Below are positions 50,970 through 62,835 of a stretch of DNA of 64,000 nucleotides, piece after piece. The position numbers were made by a program, and so were the translations under genes. The stretch's first letter is position 1. The number at the start of each line of letters is the position of its first letter. The notes beneath the pieces were generated by a model. The model ran no database searches, was not told where the DNA came from, and saw only the letters and a list, made by a program, of their open reading frames with translations. Location of the stretch: positions 124,001 to 188,000 of the forward strand of contig NZ_BCUD01000008.1 in assembly GCF_001591105.1 (NCBI RefSeq), read 5' to 3'. Source of the stretch: Vibrio nereis NBRC 15637. GTDB lineage: Bacteria; Pseudomonadota; Gammaproteobacteria; Enterobacterales; Vibrionaceae.

Positions 50970-51230
50970 AATGAAATTCCCAATCTCTTTAAATTTGTTG
51001 ATTACCATCTATCAGTGATAACGTCACAGATAGTGCAAAGTTCCATTTATACGCTGAAAGTTCGTTTAGATCGACTACCCAGCGTACAATTTATTGCGAT
51101 TTATTATCTATTGATGCTTTTTAAACCAACTAAGGGATAAAACAGCAGCAATACAAGAAAATTGGCGCTGATTATACCCTTATAATGGGCGCTTCGGCAA
51201 AACTCAGTGAGAAGATATTGATAGTTAAAT

Positions 51231-52097
51231 ATGGACACTTTACCCCTTAGGCTCGGCCTGACCATGTGGTCACACAACAACTGGCAGCAAAGCTTTTATG
51301 GCAGCGGCACGAAACCAGCAGAAAGATTGGCGAAATACGCTCAGGTGTTCCATACAGTAGAAGGAAATACCACCTTTTACGCCACACCCAGTGCTTCCAC
51401 CGTTTTGAACTGGAAAGCCGCCACACATGATGATTTTCGCTTTACCTTTAAGTTACCTAAAGCAATTACCCACCAGCAAATGCTCAAAGGCAGCCAAGCA
51501 CAGCTGAAAGAATTCATGCAAATCATGGAGCCACTGCATGACCGCGTTGGACAGTGGACCATACAGCTGCCAGCGGCTTTTGGCCCAAATCATTTAGACG
51601 CACTAAAAAAGTTTTGCTCTCTCTTCCCGCCTAACTTTCCGATTGGCGTAGAAGTTAGACACCTTGAGTTTTTTGCGAAAGGCGACGCCGAAAAAGCCTT
51701 GAATCATTGGCTCATAGAAAAAGGGTATGACCGGATTATTATGGATAGTCGACCAGTATTTGCCGCAAAGCCCGAGAATGAAGCCATCATAGATGCGCAG
51801 ATGAAAAAGCCCAAAGTCCCAGTGCATGCGATCGCGACGGCTGCAAACCCTATGATTCGCTTTATCGGTCATCCCGAAGAAAGTAAAAACTACGATTTTT
51901 TGGCACCATGGTTAACCAAGCTTCCTGAATGGATAAGCCAAGGGAAACAACCCTATGTAATGATCCACACCGCAGACAATATTGTGGCACCAGAACTTGC
52001 CGCTAACCTATACAGAATGTTGCAACAACACTCGGCTCTACCCGACTTAGCACCCTTTCCGGCCAACGATGGCAACTCTCAGATACAGATGTTTTAG
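51231..52097 (+). CDS. DUF72 family protein
   Basis: 288 residues. DUF72 (YecE-like) TIM-barrel-like protein. Family patterns: RLGLTMWSHNNWQQSFYG start, VFHTVEGNTTFYATPSASTVLNWK, DDFRFTFKLPKAITHQ and GVEVRHLEFF. No function is established. It lies just upstream of cmoA on the same strand, with a hairpin between. Start at 51231 is consistent with the family. Confidence 0.88.
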   Translation: MDTLPLRLGLTMWSHNNWQQSFYGSGTKPAERLAKYAQVFHTVEGNTTFYATPSASTVLNWKAATHDDFRFTFKLPKAITHQQMLKGSQAQLKEFMQIMEPLHDRVGQWTIQLPAAFGPNHLDALKKFCSLFPPNFPIGVEVRHLEFFAKGDAEKALNHWLIEKGYDRIIMDSRPVFAAKPENEAIIDAQMKKPKVPVHAIATAANPMIRFIGHPEESKNYDFLAPWLTKLPEWISQGKQPYVMIHTADNIVAPELAANLYRMLQQHSALPDLAPFPANDGNSQIQMF

Positions 52098-52122
52098 CAG
52101 GAATCATTTGAAAGCATGACAG

Positions 52123-52936
<814 letters not shown>

Positions 52937-53045
52937 ATGGCCGACTAACGAACACCGTATTTCTTTGTATGTCGTGACGCCCTAGAGCGATATACAATCT
53001 ATGATTTTTCTGGGGATATAAATTTAGGTACCAGGTTCCGATTCC

Positions 53046-54017
53046 ATGTTTAATTTCGCTAACTTTTACCAGCTGATCGCTCAAGATACTCGTTTACAAC
53101 CTTGGCTAAACACGCTGCCTCAGCAACTGACAGACTGGCAAAATGCTGAGCATGGTGATTTTGGCCGTTGGTTGAAAGCTCTGAACAAGATCCCTCAAGG
53201 TCAACCGGATCACATTGATCTTAAAGAGTCTGTATCCATTAACAACATCGAGCCAATGCACGCTGGCGAGTTTAAGAAACTGGAGAACCTCTTAAAAACC
53301 TTCCACCCTTGGCGTAAAGGGCCATACCATGTGCATGGCATCCACATTGATACGGAATGGCGCAGTGACTGGAAATGGGATCGCGTACTGCCTCATATCT
53401 CTCCGTTAAAGAATCGCAGCGTGCTGGATGTGGGCTGTGGTAATGGTTATCACATGTGGCGAATGCTCGGTGAAGGCGCCCGTCTGTGTGTCGGCATTGA
53501 CCCATCTCACCTGTTTTTAATTCAGTTTGAAGCGATTCGTAAACTGATGGGGGATGACCAGCGCGCTCACCTGCTACCACTGGGCATTGAGCAACTGCCA
53601 AAACTGGAGGCGTTCGACACCGTATTTAGCATGGGTGTCCTTTACCACCGTCGTTCTCCTTTGGATCACTTAATCCAGCTAAAAGACCAGCTTGTATCTG
53701 GTGGCGAACTGATTTTGGAAACGCTCGTGATTGAAGGGGATGAAACCTCGGTGTTGGTCCCTCTCGACCGCTACGCACAAATGCGCAATGTGTACTTTTT
53801 CCCATCAGCAAAAGCACTAAAAGTATGGCTAGAACAGGTAGGGTTCGTCGATGTACGTATTGTTGACGAGAATGTCACATCAACCGACGAGCAACGTACC
53901 ACTGATTGGATGACGCATAACTCTCTGCCTGACTATCTAGATCCCAACGACCCAAGCAAGACTGTAGAAGGTTACCCTGCCCCTCGCCGAGCGGTTCTAG
54001 TTGCGAAAAAACCATAG
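53046..54017 (+). CDS. cmoB: tRNA U34 carboxymethyltransferase CmoB
   Basis: 323 residues. Characteristic segments: [22 protein letters not shown] (about 97-118), SAM-binding [21 protein letters not shown] and [16 protein letters not shown]. It transfers the carboxymethyl group from carboxy-SAM (made by CmoA) to hydroxyuridine-34 of tRNAs, extending wobble reading. It follows cmoA on the same strand and ends at a terminator. Confidence 0.96.
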   Translation: MFNFANFYQLIAQDTRLQPWLNTLPQQLTDWQNAEHGDFGRWLKALNKIPQGQPDHIDLKESVSINNIEPMHAGEFKKLENLLKTFHPWRKGPYHVHGIHIDTEWRSDWKWDRVLPHISPLKNRSVLDVGCGNGYHMWRMLGEGARLCVGIDPSHLFLIQFEAIRKLMGDDQRAHLLPLGIEQLPKLEAFDTVFSMGVLYHRRSPLDHLIQLKDQLVSGGELILETLVIEGDETSVLVPLDRYAQMRNVYFFPSAKALKVWLEQVGFVDVRIVDENVTSTDEQRTTDWMTHNSLPDYLDPNDPSKTVEGYPAPRRAVLVAKKP

Positions 54018-54105
54018 TCTGCCAAGACTCACATAACAATTTGACAAGAAGTTAACTCATAAACAGGCGTTTACCGTTAACCTCTACACAAGCTTTATAT
54101 ACAAG

Positions 54106-54128
54106 ATGAGGGTAATTTTTACCCTCAT
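54106..54128 (+). terminator. Rho-independent terminator of cmoAB
   Basis: ATGAGGGT / ACCCTCAT stem with a 7-base loop, followed by TTTTAGTTTT, 90 bp after cmoB. Confidence 0.75.
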
Positions 54129-54254
54129 TTTAGTTTTCACAGACAACCCTTCTATCTTTGTTGCTATTTTGTGGTGGAGTAAGTTGTTGGTGATGAAACT
54201 TATACGCTAAACTCTTTAATTATAAATACTTAAAAACTATTGTCAGGTTTATCA

Positions 54255-54998
54255 ATGCTAACCAGATTGACTCCAATCGTAGCCATCGCGCTACTTTCAG
54301 GCTGCGCGTTAACAAAAGGCGAGCAATTTCATAATGAAACGCTCACTTCTATTCAGGCCTCTGAAAATAAAATATCTACCCAGCTTGAAAACTTATCACT
54401 CCAGCTTGGTGAGCAAGAGAAGTACATAGAGTCATTAGAATCCAAAATTGCCACCCTAGATAAAGAAATTCTGCGTGTGAGAAGAGATGTCATCAGAGAG
54501 GTCAAAAAGAAAAATGCACCTGTCGTCGTTCCTGCCCCAGAACCCGTCCAAACCACCCCAACCTATGAAATCGTATTGGGTGAAGTTGAAAGAGTAACCA
54601 TAGATGCCATTAAGCAATCTTTTGATGCTCGCGTCGATACCGGTGCCGCTACCTCTTCTTTAAATGCAATCGATATAGAAGAGTTCGAACGAAATGGTGA
54701 TAACTGGGTACGCTTCCACCTGTCAGACGGTGAAACGCCACCGACAGAAGAAAACTGGATTGAAGCACCTATCGTACGCTATGTGAAAATTCGTCAATCT
54801 ACGACTGATGAGCTAGAACGCCGTGCAGTGGTCGAGCTATGGGTTAAGCTGGGTAAGATCCATGAAAAAGCACAATTTACATTAGCTGATCGCTCTCAAA
54901 TGACTCACCCAGTACTTCTGGGCCGTGAATTCATTCGCGATATTGCCGTTGTGGATGTGAGCAAAACATACATTCATACTAAAAAAACAAAAAGCTAA
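54255..54998 (+). CDS. retropepsin-like (Zn_protease/DUF) lipoprotein, first gene of an envelope cluster
   Basis: 247 residues from the ATG at 54255 with an AGGT site. Lipobox LLSGC places lipidated Cys at 17, followed by Ala, which predicts outer-membrane sorting. A coiled coil (about 25-85) extends the protein, then a Pro-rich linker (89-103). The C-terminal domain (105-247) has an aspartic-protease-like DTGAATSSL at 128-136 and LLGREFIRDI at 221-230, the two halves of a retropepsin-type fold (historically called ATP-dependent zinc protease). It is followed 12 bp later by the transglutaminase-like gene. Probable periplasmic protease or peptide binder; no substrate is known to me. Confidence 0.82.
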   Translation: MLTRLTPIVAIALLSGCALTKGEQFHNETLTSIQASENKISTQLENLSLQLGEQEKYIESLESKIATLDKEILRVRRDVIREVKKKNAPVVVPAPEPVQTTPTYEIVLGEVERVTIDAIKQSFDARVDTGAATSSLNAIDIEEFERNGDNWVRFHLSDGETPPTEENWIEAPIVRYVKIRQSTTDELERRAVVELWVKLGKIHEKAQFTLADRSQMTHPVLLGREFIRDIAVVDVSKTYIHTKKTKS

Positions 54999-55010
54999 GA
55001 AAGGTCGCAT

Positions 55011-56516
55011 ATGACATCCAAAGTCCCTTTTTATGTTTCGGTTGCAATGCTCATCTTAGCCGGTATCGCACTGAGCATTTTCCGACACCAAACCTATGGC
55101 GTGCCATGGACACCAGGCGAAACCCGTCAGGTGTGGGATATTGAAGCCCGCGTCGAATTTAACGCCCAAGGCAAACCCGTTAAAGCCTCTCTCGCCGCTC
55201 CAAACACGCAAAATGGCTTTACTCTCGTTAGTGAATCCTCTTCATCATCGGGTTATGGCGTTTCTTACATCAATACCGAAACCGGTCGCCGTGCTGAGTG
55301 GTCCATCCGAAATGCAGTCGGTCCTCAAACGATTTACTATAAGGCGCAGTTCTTGGTTGACCCGCAAGCCAATGTAGACGCGATCGAACCTAACGAAGAG
55401 ATTGAGCCACCAACGTTTGATGGCCCGAAAGAAGCCGCTGCTAAAGCACTTATCGACTTGGCCAACCAGCGCTCAGCCGATGACATCACGTTCACGCGAG
55501 AACTCATCAAAACCCTGAATGACTCCGAAAGCCAAAACTCCGCGTTGCTGCTGCACGATATGTCTAAGGTGGAAGCGTTAGATAAGCTACTCGACTATGC
55601 GCAAATTCATGGCCGAGTGGTTGGCGTCATTGAGCTGGAAGATGGCAGACGCCGCCAAACCATTCAGCACATGAATCAAGTATGGGACGGGAAACAATGG
55701 GTATTGTTTAACCCTGAAAGCGCAGAGCACATCACCGCTCAAAACATCTTGATTTGGGACCAGTCCAATATTTCATTACTGGATTTGATGGGTGGACAAA
55801 ACAGCCAAGTGCATTTCTCGATGATTGTTCAGGAGGTTTCTCCTCAGCAAGCCACTGACGACAAAGTTCAAGCTGACGGTTTATTAAACTTCTCGATTCA
55901 TAGTCTTCCTTTGGAAGAACAAGCGATGTTCAAAACCATTATGCTGATCCCGATCGGTGCACTGATTGTGGTATTCCTGCGCGTGATTATTGGCCTGAAA
56001 ACCTCGGGAACATTCATGCCTGTGCTGATTGCTGTTGCGTTTGTACAAACTCAACTGGTGACAGGTATTGTCGGTTTCTTGCTGATTGTTGGTACAGGTC
56101 TGGTGATTCGCAGTTACCTTTCCCGGCTCAACCTCCTTTTAGTCGCAAGGATTTCTGCGGTGATCATTGCCGTAATTATGATCATATCGATCTTTACGGT
56201 AGTGGCCTTTAAGATTGGTCTAACCGAAGGTTTATCCATCACTTTCTTCCCGATGATCATTCTGTCTTGGACAATTGAGCGCATGTCCATCTTATGGGAA
56301 GAAGAAGGTGCAAAAGAAGTGTTGCTGCAAGGCGGTGGCTCGCTATTGACCGCTGTACTGGTTTACCTTGCGATGACTAACTCGTTCATTCAGCACTTAA
56401 CCTTTAACTTTATCGGTCTGCAGCTGATTGTTCTGGCGGGTATTCTACTGCTAGGCACTTACACAGGTTACCGTTTAACAGAGCTTCGTCGTTTTAAACC
56501 ACTAGCGGAGGATTAA
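55011..56516 (+). CDS. inactive transglutaminase-like protein with C-terminal 7-TM domain
   Basis: 501 residues. One N-terminal helix (about 7-24), a periplasmic region (25-305) with a transglutaminase-like fold ending in MNQVWDGKQWVLFNPES, then about seven membrane helices (about 308-495). The whole protein contains no cysteine, so the thiol catalytic site of transglutaminases is absent and it must act as a binding or signalling module. Translation is tightly coupled: 12 bp after the lipoprotein gene and 3 bp before the ATP-grasp gene. It would bridge the periplasm and the cytoplasmic ligase. Confidence 0.85.
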   Translation: MTSKVPFYVSVAMLILAGIALSIFRHQTYGVPWTPGETRQVWDIEARVEFNAQGKPVKASLAAPNTQNGFTLVSESSSSSGYGVSYINTETGRRAEWSIRNAVGPQTIYYKAQFLVDPQANVDAIEPNEEIEPPTFDGPKEAAAKALIDLANQRSADDITFTRELIKTLNDSESQNSALLLHDMSKVEALDKLLDYAQIHGRVVGVIELEDGRRRQTIQHMNQVWDGKQWVLFNPESAEHITAQNILIWDQSNISLLDLMGGQNSQVHFSMIVQEVSPQQATDDKVQADGLLNFSIHSLPLEEQAMFKTIMLIPIGALIVVFLRVIIGLKTSGTFMPVLIAVAFVQTQLVTGIVGFLLIVGTGLVIRSYLSRLNLLLVARISAVIIAVIMIISIFTVVAFKIGLTEGLSITFFPMIILSWTIERMSILWEEEGAKEVLLQGGGSLLTAVLVYLAMTNSFIQHLTFNFIGLQLIVLAGILLLGTYTGYRLTELRRFKPLAED

Positions 56517-56519
56517 GCG

Positions 56520-57509
56520 ATGCTTTCACGTTTAACTTCGCGTTTTACTACCCCAAATAAGCTTCGCCATAAGGGGATCATGGGAATGAACCAACGTAAC
56601 CATAGTTACATTGGTCGTTACAATGATCGCTCTAAATACCCTTTGGTGGACGATAAGCTTAAAACAAAAATCATTGCTGAGGCGGCTGGTGCCACAGTGC
56701 CCAAGCTTATCGGCGTGATCCGTAACCAAGCGGATGTTCCATCAATTCATAACATGGTTAAAGATTGGCCCGGCTTTGTAATTAAACCTGCTCAGGGAAG
56801 TGGTGGTAAGGGTATTTTAGTCGTCACTTCGCATAAAGACGGGGTATACACCAAGCCTTCCGGTTCAACCATCAATAAGGAAGATGTTGAGCGCCACATC
56901 AGTAATGCCTTAGCGGGGCTATTTTCACTTGGTGGTAAAAACGACGTTGCGGTTGTCGAAAACCTGATTAAGTTTGACGACTGCTTTGATGGTTTCAGCT
57001 ACGAAGGGGTACCCGATGTTCGTATCATCGTGTTCAAGGGCTATCCTGTCATGGCAATGATGCGTTGCTCTACCGCAGCCTCTGATGGTAAGGCCAACCT
57101 TCACCAAGGTGCTGTCGGCGTAGGTATTGATATTGCCACTGGTAAGGCGATCCGCGCGGTCCAATTTGATCAACCAGTCACTCACCATCCTGATACTGGC
57201 AAAGACCTTTCGACCTTACAAATCCCTCACTGGGAGCGTTTGCTGGTATTGGCGTCTAGCGCTTGGGAGATGACAGGGTTAGGCTATATGGGAACCGATA
57301 TGGTGTTAGATAAGGAAGAAGGGCCGATGGTGTTAGAGCTGAACGCTCGCCCGGGCTTAGCGATTCAAATTGCCAATGGAGCAGGCCTGCTTCCAAGACT
57401 TCATCATATCGAGAACATCGGGACACCGATGCGCTCCCCTACTCCTGAAGAGCGAGTGGCCTACGCCGCGAAGCAATTTGGTACAGCGGCCAAGTTCAGC
57501 ACTTCATAA
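56520..57509 (+). CDS. ATP-grasp alpha-L-glutamate-ligase-like enzyme
   Basis: 329 residues, cytoplasmic, no signal peptide. ATP-grasp domain: IKPAQGSGGKGILVV (about 88-102) is the phosphate loop, and the C-terminal MVLELNARPGLAIQIANGAG binds Mg2+ and nucleotide. The fold and name fit the RimK-related family (TIGR02291-like), which adds an amino acid to a carboxylate. The acceptor is unknown. It is 3 bp after the 7-TM transglutaminase gene and closes a three-gene unit with the protease-like lipoprotein, a conserved arrangement in marine gammaproteobacteria. Two terminators follow. Confidence 0.85.
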   Translation: MLSRLTSRFTTPNKLRHKGIMGMNQRNHSYIGRYNDRSKYPLVDDKLKTKIIAEAAGATVPKLIGVIRNQADVPSIHNMVKDWPGFVIKPAQGSGGKGILVVTSHKDGVYTKPSGSTINKEDVERHISNALAGLFSLGGKNDVAVVENLIKFDDCFDGFSYEGVPDVRIIVFKGYPVMAMMRCSTAASDGKANLHQGAVGVGIDIATGKAIRAVQFDQPVTHHPDTGKDLSTLQIPHWERLLVLASSAWEMTGLGYMGTDMVLDKEEGPMVLELNARPGLAIQIANGAGLLPRLHHIENIGTPMRSPTPEERVAYAAKQFGTAAKFSTS

Positions 57510-57517
57510 AAAGCACC

Positions 57518-57543
57518 AAGCCCTATTCATTCGAGTAGGGCTT
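57518..57543 (+). terminator. terminator of the envelope three-gene cluster
   Basis: AAGCCCTA / TAGGGCTT stem with a 10-base loop, followed by TTCGTT, just after the ATP-grasp stop. Confidence 0.7.
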
Positions 57544-57595
57544 TTCGTTATCCCTGCGAGCCTAAATAACATCACCATCGTTGTGGCGAAAACTA

Positions 57596-57627
57596 AAAAG
57601 CCCGGCATTAAATAATGCCGGGCTTTT
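57596..57627. terminator. bidirectional terminator, mainly for mukB
   Basis: AAAAGCCCGGCATTA / TAATGCCGGGCTTTT nearly perfect 15-base arms around two bases, 23 bp after mukB. Confidence 0.92.
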
Positions 57628-57649
57628 GCGATATTAGCAGAGTGAACTG

Positions 57650-60600
57650 TTACAGCTCTTCGATGAGCTCTTGGGCTTCACTCTTCGGCTTTTCGGTTTG
57701 ACCAAAGCCACGCAAACCAACCACATGTACGTGTTCGTGGTCTTTAAACACCTTACGCACCAGTTTGTAGGTCGTACCTTTCTCTGGGCTGATGTTCTCT
57801 GGTGCCGCGATAAGAAGCTGCATATCCAAACGGTCACACAGTTCAAACAGTGTCGAGATAGACTTCGCATCCAGGCGGGCTGCCTCATCGAGGAACAGCA
57901 AGCGACAAGGCACAATGTCTTTACTGCGCAGACGGCGTGACTCTTCTTCCCAACTCTGAACCACCATCAATAGAATAGACTGACCCGTACCGATCGCCTC
58001 ACCCGTTGATAGCGCGCCAGATTCCGCTTGTAACCAACCGTCTGAGCCACGGTTTACTTCCACGCTTAACTCTAGGTAGTTACGGTAGTCCAGCAACTCT
58101 TCACCCAATACCTGAGGAGAACGCTGCCCCATATCGATGTGTGGGTTTACACGCTGGAATAACTTCGCCATCGCTTCAGAGAAGGTATAGCGAGAGGTTT
58201 CAAACAGATCCTTGTGTTGCTCTTGTTGAGAAGCCAGACCATGAAGCAAGATTTCGTGGCTTTCACGAATCTTAACGTTCAAGCGCACGCCTTTTACCTG
58301 ACCAAATCCAATGTTAGACAAACCTTGGTTTAGCATACGAATACGGTTCTGCTCACGCTGAATCGTCTTCTTAATGATGCTAGCGGCAGATTCAGAACTG
58401 ATCGCCAGACGGTTTTCACGCTGGGTCAGCTCTTCGGTTAGACGCGCCAGCTCAACTTCCATCTCTTCGATCGCTTCAACCGGATCATCGGTATGGATAA
58501 TGTCTTGGCGAATACGCTCACGAAGATGCTGGTAGACAGCAATGTAGAACAATACCTTACGTTCAGGGCGAGCATTGTCTTCTGATAGACGCAGTGCATC
58601 ACGCAGATCATCGTTGTCCGCGACGGCTAAACGAAGTGCACCGAGCGATTTATCCGACATCGAACGAAGCTCGTCTGCTGACATGTACGCCAGCTCGCGC
58701 TTGTGTAAACGACGTTCAACATCATTTTCACGTGCCAAGCGGAGCACCGAACACCAGCCTGCTTTTGCCGCGACAACAAACTTACGCAACTCTGCATACT
58801 CTTTCTGAACTTTCTTAAGGCGTTTCGCAAGGCCTTTCATTTCAAGTTCTGTCGAGGTAATCGTGCGCTCGTATTCGCTCTTGCGGCTGCGTGAGGTGTG
58901 TAAACGCTCTTGCAGTTCGTCACGACGACGCATTGCACGCTCTTCTGCACCCTCGTCCGCGTTGACGCCAAACTCTTGTAGCTCTTGCTTGAACTCTTGA
59001 ACAGTTTCCAGCTTCGCTTGGTGTGAACTCTTCAGTGATGCCAATACCTGGTTGTATTGGTTTATCTGGCCTTGAGACTGTTTCAACTCTTCACGAGCAC
59101 GGGTACGAGCACGTTCTGCTTGAACCAGCTTCGACTTAAGCTGCTCGCTCAGCTCACTGCTCTTGTTTAGCAGGTCAACAGAGTCCGAATACGCAAAGTA
59201 ATGACGGCGCTCAACCAAGTCTGACAACGCGAAGATTTGCTTTTTCAGATCCTGCAGGCGTTGGTCAGCGGCTTTATATTCCGCTTCTAACGCATCAAAC
59301 TGTTCAGGGTCAGCTTCAAGTGCAGTGGCCACTTTTTCCAGTTCAGCTAGGGCTTTACCGTGACTATTTAGGAAGGCTTTCGCTTCTGATAGCTGAGTGA
59401 TTTTCTCTTCTAGCTCGTCAAAACGTGCTTGTAGCGTCTCATCTTCAATCAGTGCCATGTGAGGCGCTAACTTATCTAGAGCAGACAAAGCTTGCTTACT
59501 GCTTTGTAGTTGCGAACGTTGCTGCTGCTCTTTTGCATCCAAATCCGCAAGTAGGCGCACAACGTGGTTACGCTTTTCACGCAATCCTGCCAGCGCTTGC
59601 TCTGGGTCTGATTCAAACGCAACCTGAATGTGTTTCGCGACAAAGCTGTTAAACGCTTGGTATAAACGTTGAAGCTTTTGAGAATCAAACGCAGCTTTAG
59701 CGTGTTGTTCCACCACTTCGTCACGCTCAACGCGTAACAGCTCTAAACGTTGTTCTCGTGCAGCTCGGCCAAACAGTGGGATTTCAGGCAGACGAGAGTA
59801 ACGCATTTGGCGCTCGTTCATACGAACACATACCGCGCCTTCTAACTCTTCAGCATTGAATGAGCTGTCATCAAAGGCATCCACATCACCTTCAATGATG
59901 TATAGGTCTTCTGGACAATCGTCCAGCTCCACCAGCTTTTCTTCGATGCCAGAGAGATCAGACACCACGATCGCGTGACGAGCCGGACCATACATAGCAC
60001 TAAAGTATGGCGCATCATCAATCGTGATATCGTCATAGATTTCAGACAGTAACACGCCACCAAGCGTATCTGCTAAGCCTTTGAGACGTGAGTCATTTGA
60101 ACCACCCGGAGAGGCCAAACGTTCAATTTCGTTTTCCAATTGAGCGCGACGCTCAGCAAGCTTGTCTTTGGCTAAAGACTGTTGTTTTTCTTGCTCGAGA
60201 ACAACCTGCATCTGAGACATAACGGCTTGGCTGTCATGCAGCTCAGCACCGCTCTGCTCACGCAGTGTTTCCAGCGCGTCGTTTGCTGCAATCCATGTCG
60301 GCGCAATCGCTTCAAGCTTGCGAATCTCACTGGCAGAGTCTTGCTCAATACGGCGTTGCTCACTGCGCTCTTCACGAATGTCTTCTTGAGCCATTTCCAG
60401 CGACTCAATCTGCATTGCGTGACGTTCACGCTCTTGTTCAAACGCGATTTCATCTGTCAGCTCAACATGGTGTTGTTTGCGGTAGCCATCCACCAACTCA
60501 CGCGCTTGGCGCTGCTGGTTAAGGCTACGCTCCAAATCACGATGCTGTGCACGCCACTGCTGCTCATTTTGCGCAACGTGTTCCGCGTTACGTGCTTTTT

Positions 60601-62107
60601 GTAGCACTTGCTTCGCGTGGCCAGCGGCTTCTTTTCGCTCTACCTGCCCAACAATGCTTTGCACCAACTTCAGTGCTGTATCAAACTGCTGCGCCGCCGC
60701 TGATGACATATCCAACTTGTGCTTAACCGAAAGCAGTGTGTTGGTATTTTCAGACTCTTGGGTCTTAAGGTCAGAAACCAGCGTCTGGGCACTTTCCGCT
60801 GTCAGGCTTTCATCATCCAGCAACTGTTTGGCTTTTTCTAACGCTTGTACCGCTTGCTGATATTGCAACGCGCGTGTTTGCTGCACGTCCAACGCTTGTT
60901 GGTAATCTGCCAGCTGAGTTTTCAGGCTGTCGACTTCTTCTTCAGAAACGGTGGCTTGTTCTTCTGCCATCAGCACACGTTCTTGTGCTTCTTCCACCAC
61001 CATCACTTGCTCTTCAAGGCGCTCACTCAGCTCCTCAAGATCTTCCTGATAGCGGGAAATTTTCTCTTGCTGACGCAAGGCATTTTGCACAAGCTGTAGG
61101 TGGTCCGATGCAGCTTGATAGTCTTGCTCTAGTGCAGATTCAGACTCGACAAGCAGCTCTAACTCTTCCTGAACTCGATTCAGTAAGTTGTTTTGTTCAA
61201 CCAGCGTCTCACGTGAACCAAACAGTTCTGAACGTAGAGCCAGTGTTTTATCTAGCTTATTGCGACGATCATTGGCATGGCGCATGTAGTCAGCTGCCAC
61301 GTAGTTCGTCGATTCAGTGATCAGGTGTTTGAATAGGTCACGGTCCGCCTGCGTGGTTTTGATCGCTTCTAACGTCATGCGGTTTTCACGCAGCGCCGAT
61401 TCCATATCTTGGAATGCTTTCTTCACACCACCGTTTTGAGGCAGAAGATAATCACGCAGAGAACGGGTAATAGCACTTGAAATACCGCCGTACAGGGAGG
61501 CTTCGATCAAGCGATAGAATTTAGAACGGTCGCTAGAGTTACGCAGTTTCTTCGGCACAACACCAAACTCAAACATTTGAGCGTGATATTCCACAATTGA
61601 TGAGAAGGATTTGAACTGCACACCTTCAAATTCTGCAATCGCGTCTTTCACTTCATTGATTTGACGGACACGCGCTTGAGTAGCCGAAACGCTTTCAACC
61701 AACACATCGGTCGGTTTTACGTGGCTTGGAAGGCCTTGGATAACAAAAGGTTTGATGTCTACTTTCTTATCACGGCCTGCGACTTGCTGCAGTTTTACCG
61801 CAAAAAGCAGACGCTGGTTACGAGAGTTAACCACATCCAGTGCCGCATAACACGCACCTGGCTGGAGCTTACCGTACAGACCTTTATCACGAGAAGATTG
61901 GCTACTGCCCGCTTCTGTCGTGTTACGGAAATGCAGCAGCGTTTGATCGGGGATCAAAGCGGTAATAAAGGCCGCCATTGTGGTGGACTTACCCGCACCG
62001 TTACCACCAGATAACGTTGTTACCAAACCATCAATATCAAAGGTACGAGCAAAGAAGCCGTTCCAGTTCACCATGGTCAGCGATTGATATTTACCACGTT
62101 CAATCAT
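57650..62107 (-). CDS. mukB: chromosome partition protein MukB
   Basis: 1485 residues, the usual MukB length. Walker [10 protein letters not shown] at 34-42. Long coiled coils (about 290-640 and 800-1120) flank a hinge (about 650-800, [18 protein letters not shown]). The C-terminal head has the signature [12 protein letters not shown] and Walker [12 protein letters not shown]. An SMC-like condensin that compacts and segregates the chromosome with MukE and MukF. Its ATG overlaps the mukE stop by 4 bp (ATGA), so the two are translationally coupled. Confidence 0.98.
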   Translation of the reverse strand: MIERGKYQSLTMVNWNGFFARTFDIDGLVTTLSGGNGAGKSTTMAAFITALIPDQTLLHFRNTTEAGSSQSSRDKGLYGKLQPGACYAALDVVNSRNQRLLFAVKLQQVAGRDKKVDIKPFVIQGLPSHVKPTDVLVESVSATQARVRQINEVKDAIAEFEGVQFKSFSSIVEYHAQMFEFGVVPKKLRNSSDRSKFYRLIEASLYGGISSAITRSLRDYLLPQNGGVKKAFQDMESALRENRMTLEAIKTTQADRDLFKHLITESTNYVAADYMRHANDRRNKLDKTLALRSELFGSRETLVEQNNLLNRVQEELELLVESESALEQDYQAASDHLQLVQNALRQQEKISRYQEDLEELSERLEEQVMVVEEAQERVLMAEEQATVSEEEVDSLKTQLADYQQALDVQQTRALQYQQAVQALEKAKQLLDDESLTAESAQTLVSDLKTQESENTNTLLSVKHKLDMSSAAAQQFDTALKLVQSIVGQVERKEAAGHAKQVLQKARNAEHVAQNEQQWRAQHRDLERSLNQQRQARELVDGYRKQHHVELTDEIAFEQERERHAMQIESLEMAQEDIREERSEQRRIEQDSASEIRKLEAIAPTWIAANDALETLREQSGAELHDSQAVMSQMQVVLEQEKQQSLAKDKLAERRAQLENEIERLASPGGSNDSRLKGLADTLGGVLLSEIYDDITIDDAPYFSAMYGPARHAIVVSDLSGIEEKLVELDDCPEDLYIIEGDVDAFDDSSFNAEELEGAVCVRMNERQMRYSRLPEIPLFGRAAREQRLELLRVERDEVVEQHAKAAFDSQKLQRLYQAFNSFVAKHIQVAFESDPEQALAGLREKRNHVVRLLADLDAKEQQQRSQLQSSKQALSALDKLAPHMALIEDETLQARFDELEEKITQLSEAKAFLNSHGKALAELEKVATALEADPEQFDALEAEYKAADQRLQDLKKQIFALSDLVERRHYFAYSDSVDLLNKSSELSEQLKSKLVQAERARTRAREELKQSQGQINQYNQVLASLKSSHQAKLETVQEFKQELQEFGVNADEGAEERAMRRRDELQERLHTSRSRKSEYERTITSTELEMKGLAKRLKKVQKEYAELRKFVVAAKAGWCSVLRLARENDVERRLHKRELAYMSADELRSMSDKSLGALRLAVADNDDLRDALRLSEDNARPERKVLFYIAVYQHLRERIRQDIIHTDDPVEAIEEMEVELARLTEELTQRENRLAISSESAASIIKKTIQREQNRIRMLNQGLSNIGFGQVKGVRLNVKIRESHEILLHGLASQQEQHKDLFETSRYTFSEAMAKLFQRVNPHIDMGQRSPQVLGEELLDYRNYLELSVEVNRGSDGWLQAESGALSTGEAIGTGQSILLMVVQSWEEESRRLRSKDIVPCRLLFLDEAARLDAKSISTLFELCDRLDMQLLIAAPENISPEKGTTYKLVRKVFKDHEHVHVVGLRGFGQTEKPKSEAQELIEEL

Positions 62108-62835
62108 GCTTCACCTTCTTCTACAGTTTCTTCTAGGACTTGCTCATGTTCGTCGCTTTCTTCTTCTGAAAGCAGGCTACCTTGGCTTGGCTCTTTGGTA
62201 TGCACAACGGCCTCACCGTCACGGATCAGACGTAACTGTGCTTCACGCATATCATCACCCACGCGCACATCGGCACCAAAGCGGAACACGGATTCGCTAA
62301 TGCTGAATTTACCCGTTTCGCCGATATTGATGATCATACCTAGGCGACGCAGACGACGCAGAGACGTGCGCACTTTTTCAAACAGCTTTTCTTTATCAAG
62401 GTCAGAGCCATTAGCGCGGTTTGTCGCCAGCTTGATGAGTTTCTTCTCGTCAGCCAGCGCGATGAGTTCTTCATACAATTCTTGATTGGTGAAGATACCT
62501 TCATGAGCTAAACGTTCTGGGCTTAGGTAAAGGAAACACAACACCTTACCCACCAGCATGTCCAGCTCTGATAATACGCTTCGGCCAATCAAAGACGTAG
62601 AACGCGGACGAAGGTAAAAGAAACCTTCCGGAGCTTTCACCAGTTCAGTGTTGTAGCGTTGATAAAAAGATGAAAGCTCTACTTCAAAATCAGACAACAA
62701 CGCGTGGTTGTCTAAATCTTCACTAGAGATATGACGCCCAGCTCGCAGCATGCTATCCAACGCTGGGAACAGAGGGTTAGAAATTGCTTTTACCAGATTT
62801 TCTGGCATGTATTCATTAGTATCGGTCGATGACAT
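62104..62835 (-). CDS. mukE: chromosome partition protein MukE
   Basis: 243 residues from the ATG at 62835, with AGGT upstream. This start matches the E. coli MSST N terminus; it overlaps the mukF end by 20 bp. Family segments: [46 protein letters not shown] and [32 protein letters not shown]-type winged-helix protein bridging MukF and MukB. The C-terminal tail is acidic ([20 protein letters not shown]). Confidence 0.96.
   Translation of the reverse strand: MSSTDTNEYMPENLVKAISNPLFPALDSMLRAGRHISSEDLDNHALLSDFEVELSSFYQRYNTELVKAPEGFFYLRPRSTSLIGRSVLSELDMLVGKVLCFLYLSPERLAHEGIFTNQELYEELIALADEKKLIKLATNRANGSDLDKEKLFEKVRTSLRRLRRLGMIINIGETGKFSISESVFRFGADVRVGDDMREAQLRLIRDGEAVVHTKEPSQGSLLSEEESDEHEQVLEETVEEGEA

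Noticed and set aside
57671..62014. Many plus-strand frames opposite mukB
   Set aside because: Shadows of the long coiled-coil coding sequence; none has a family signature or binding site.
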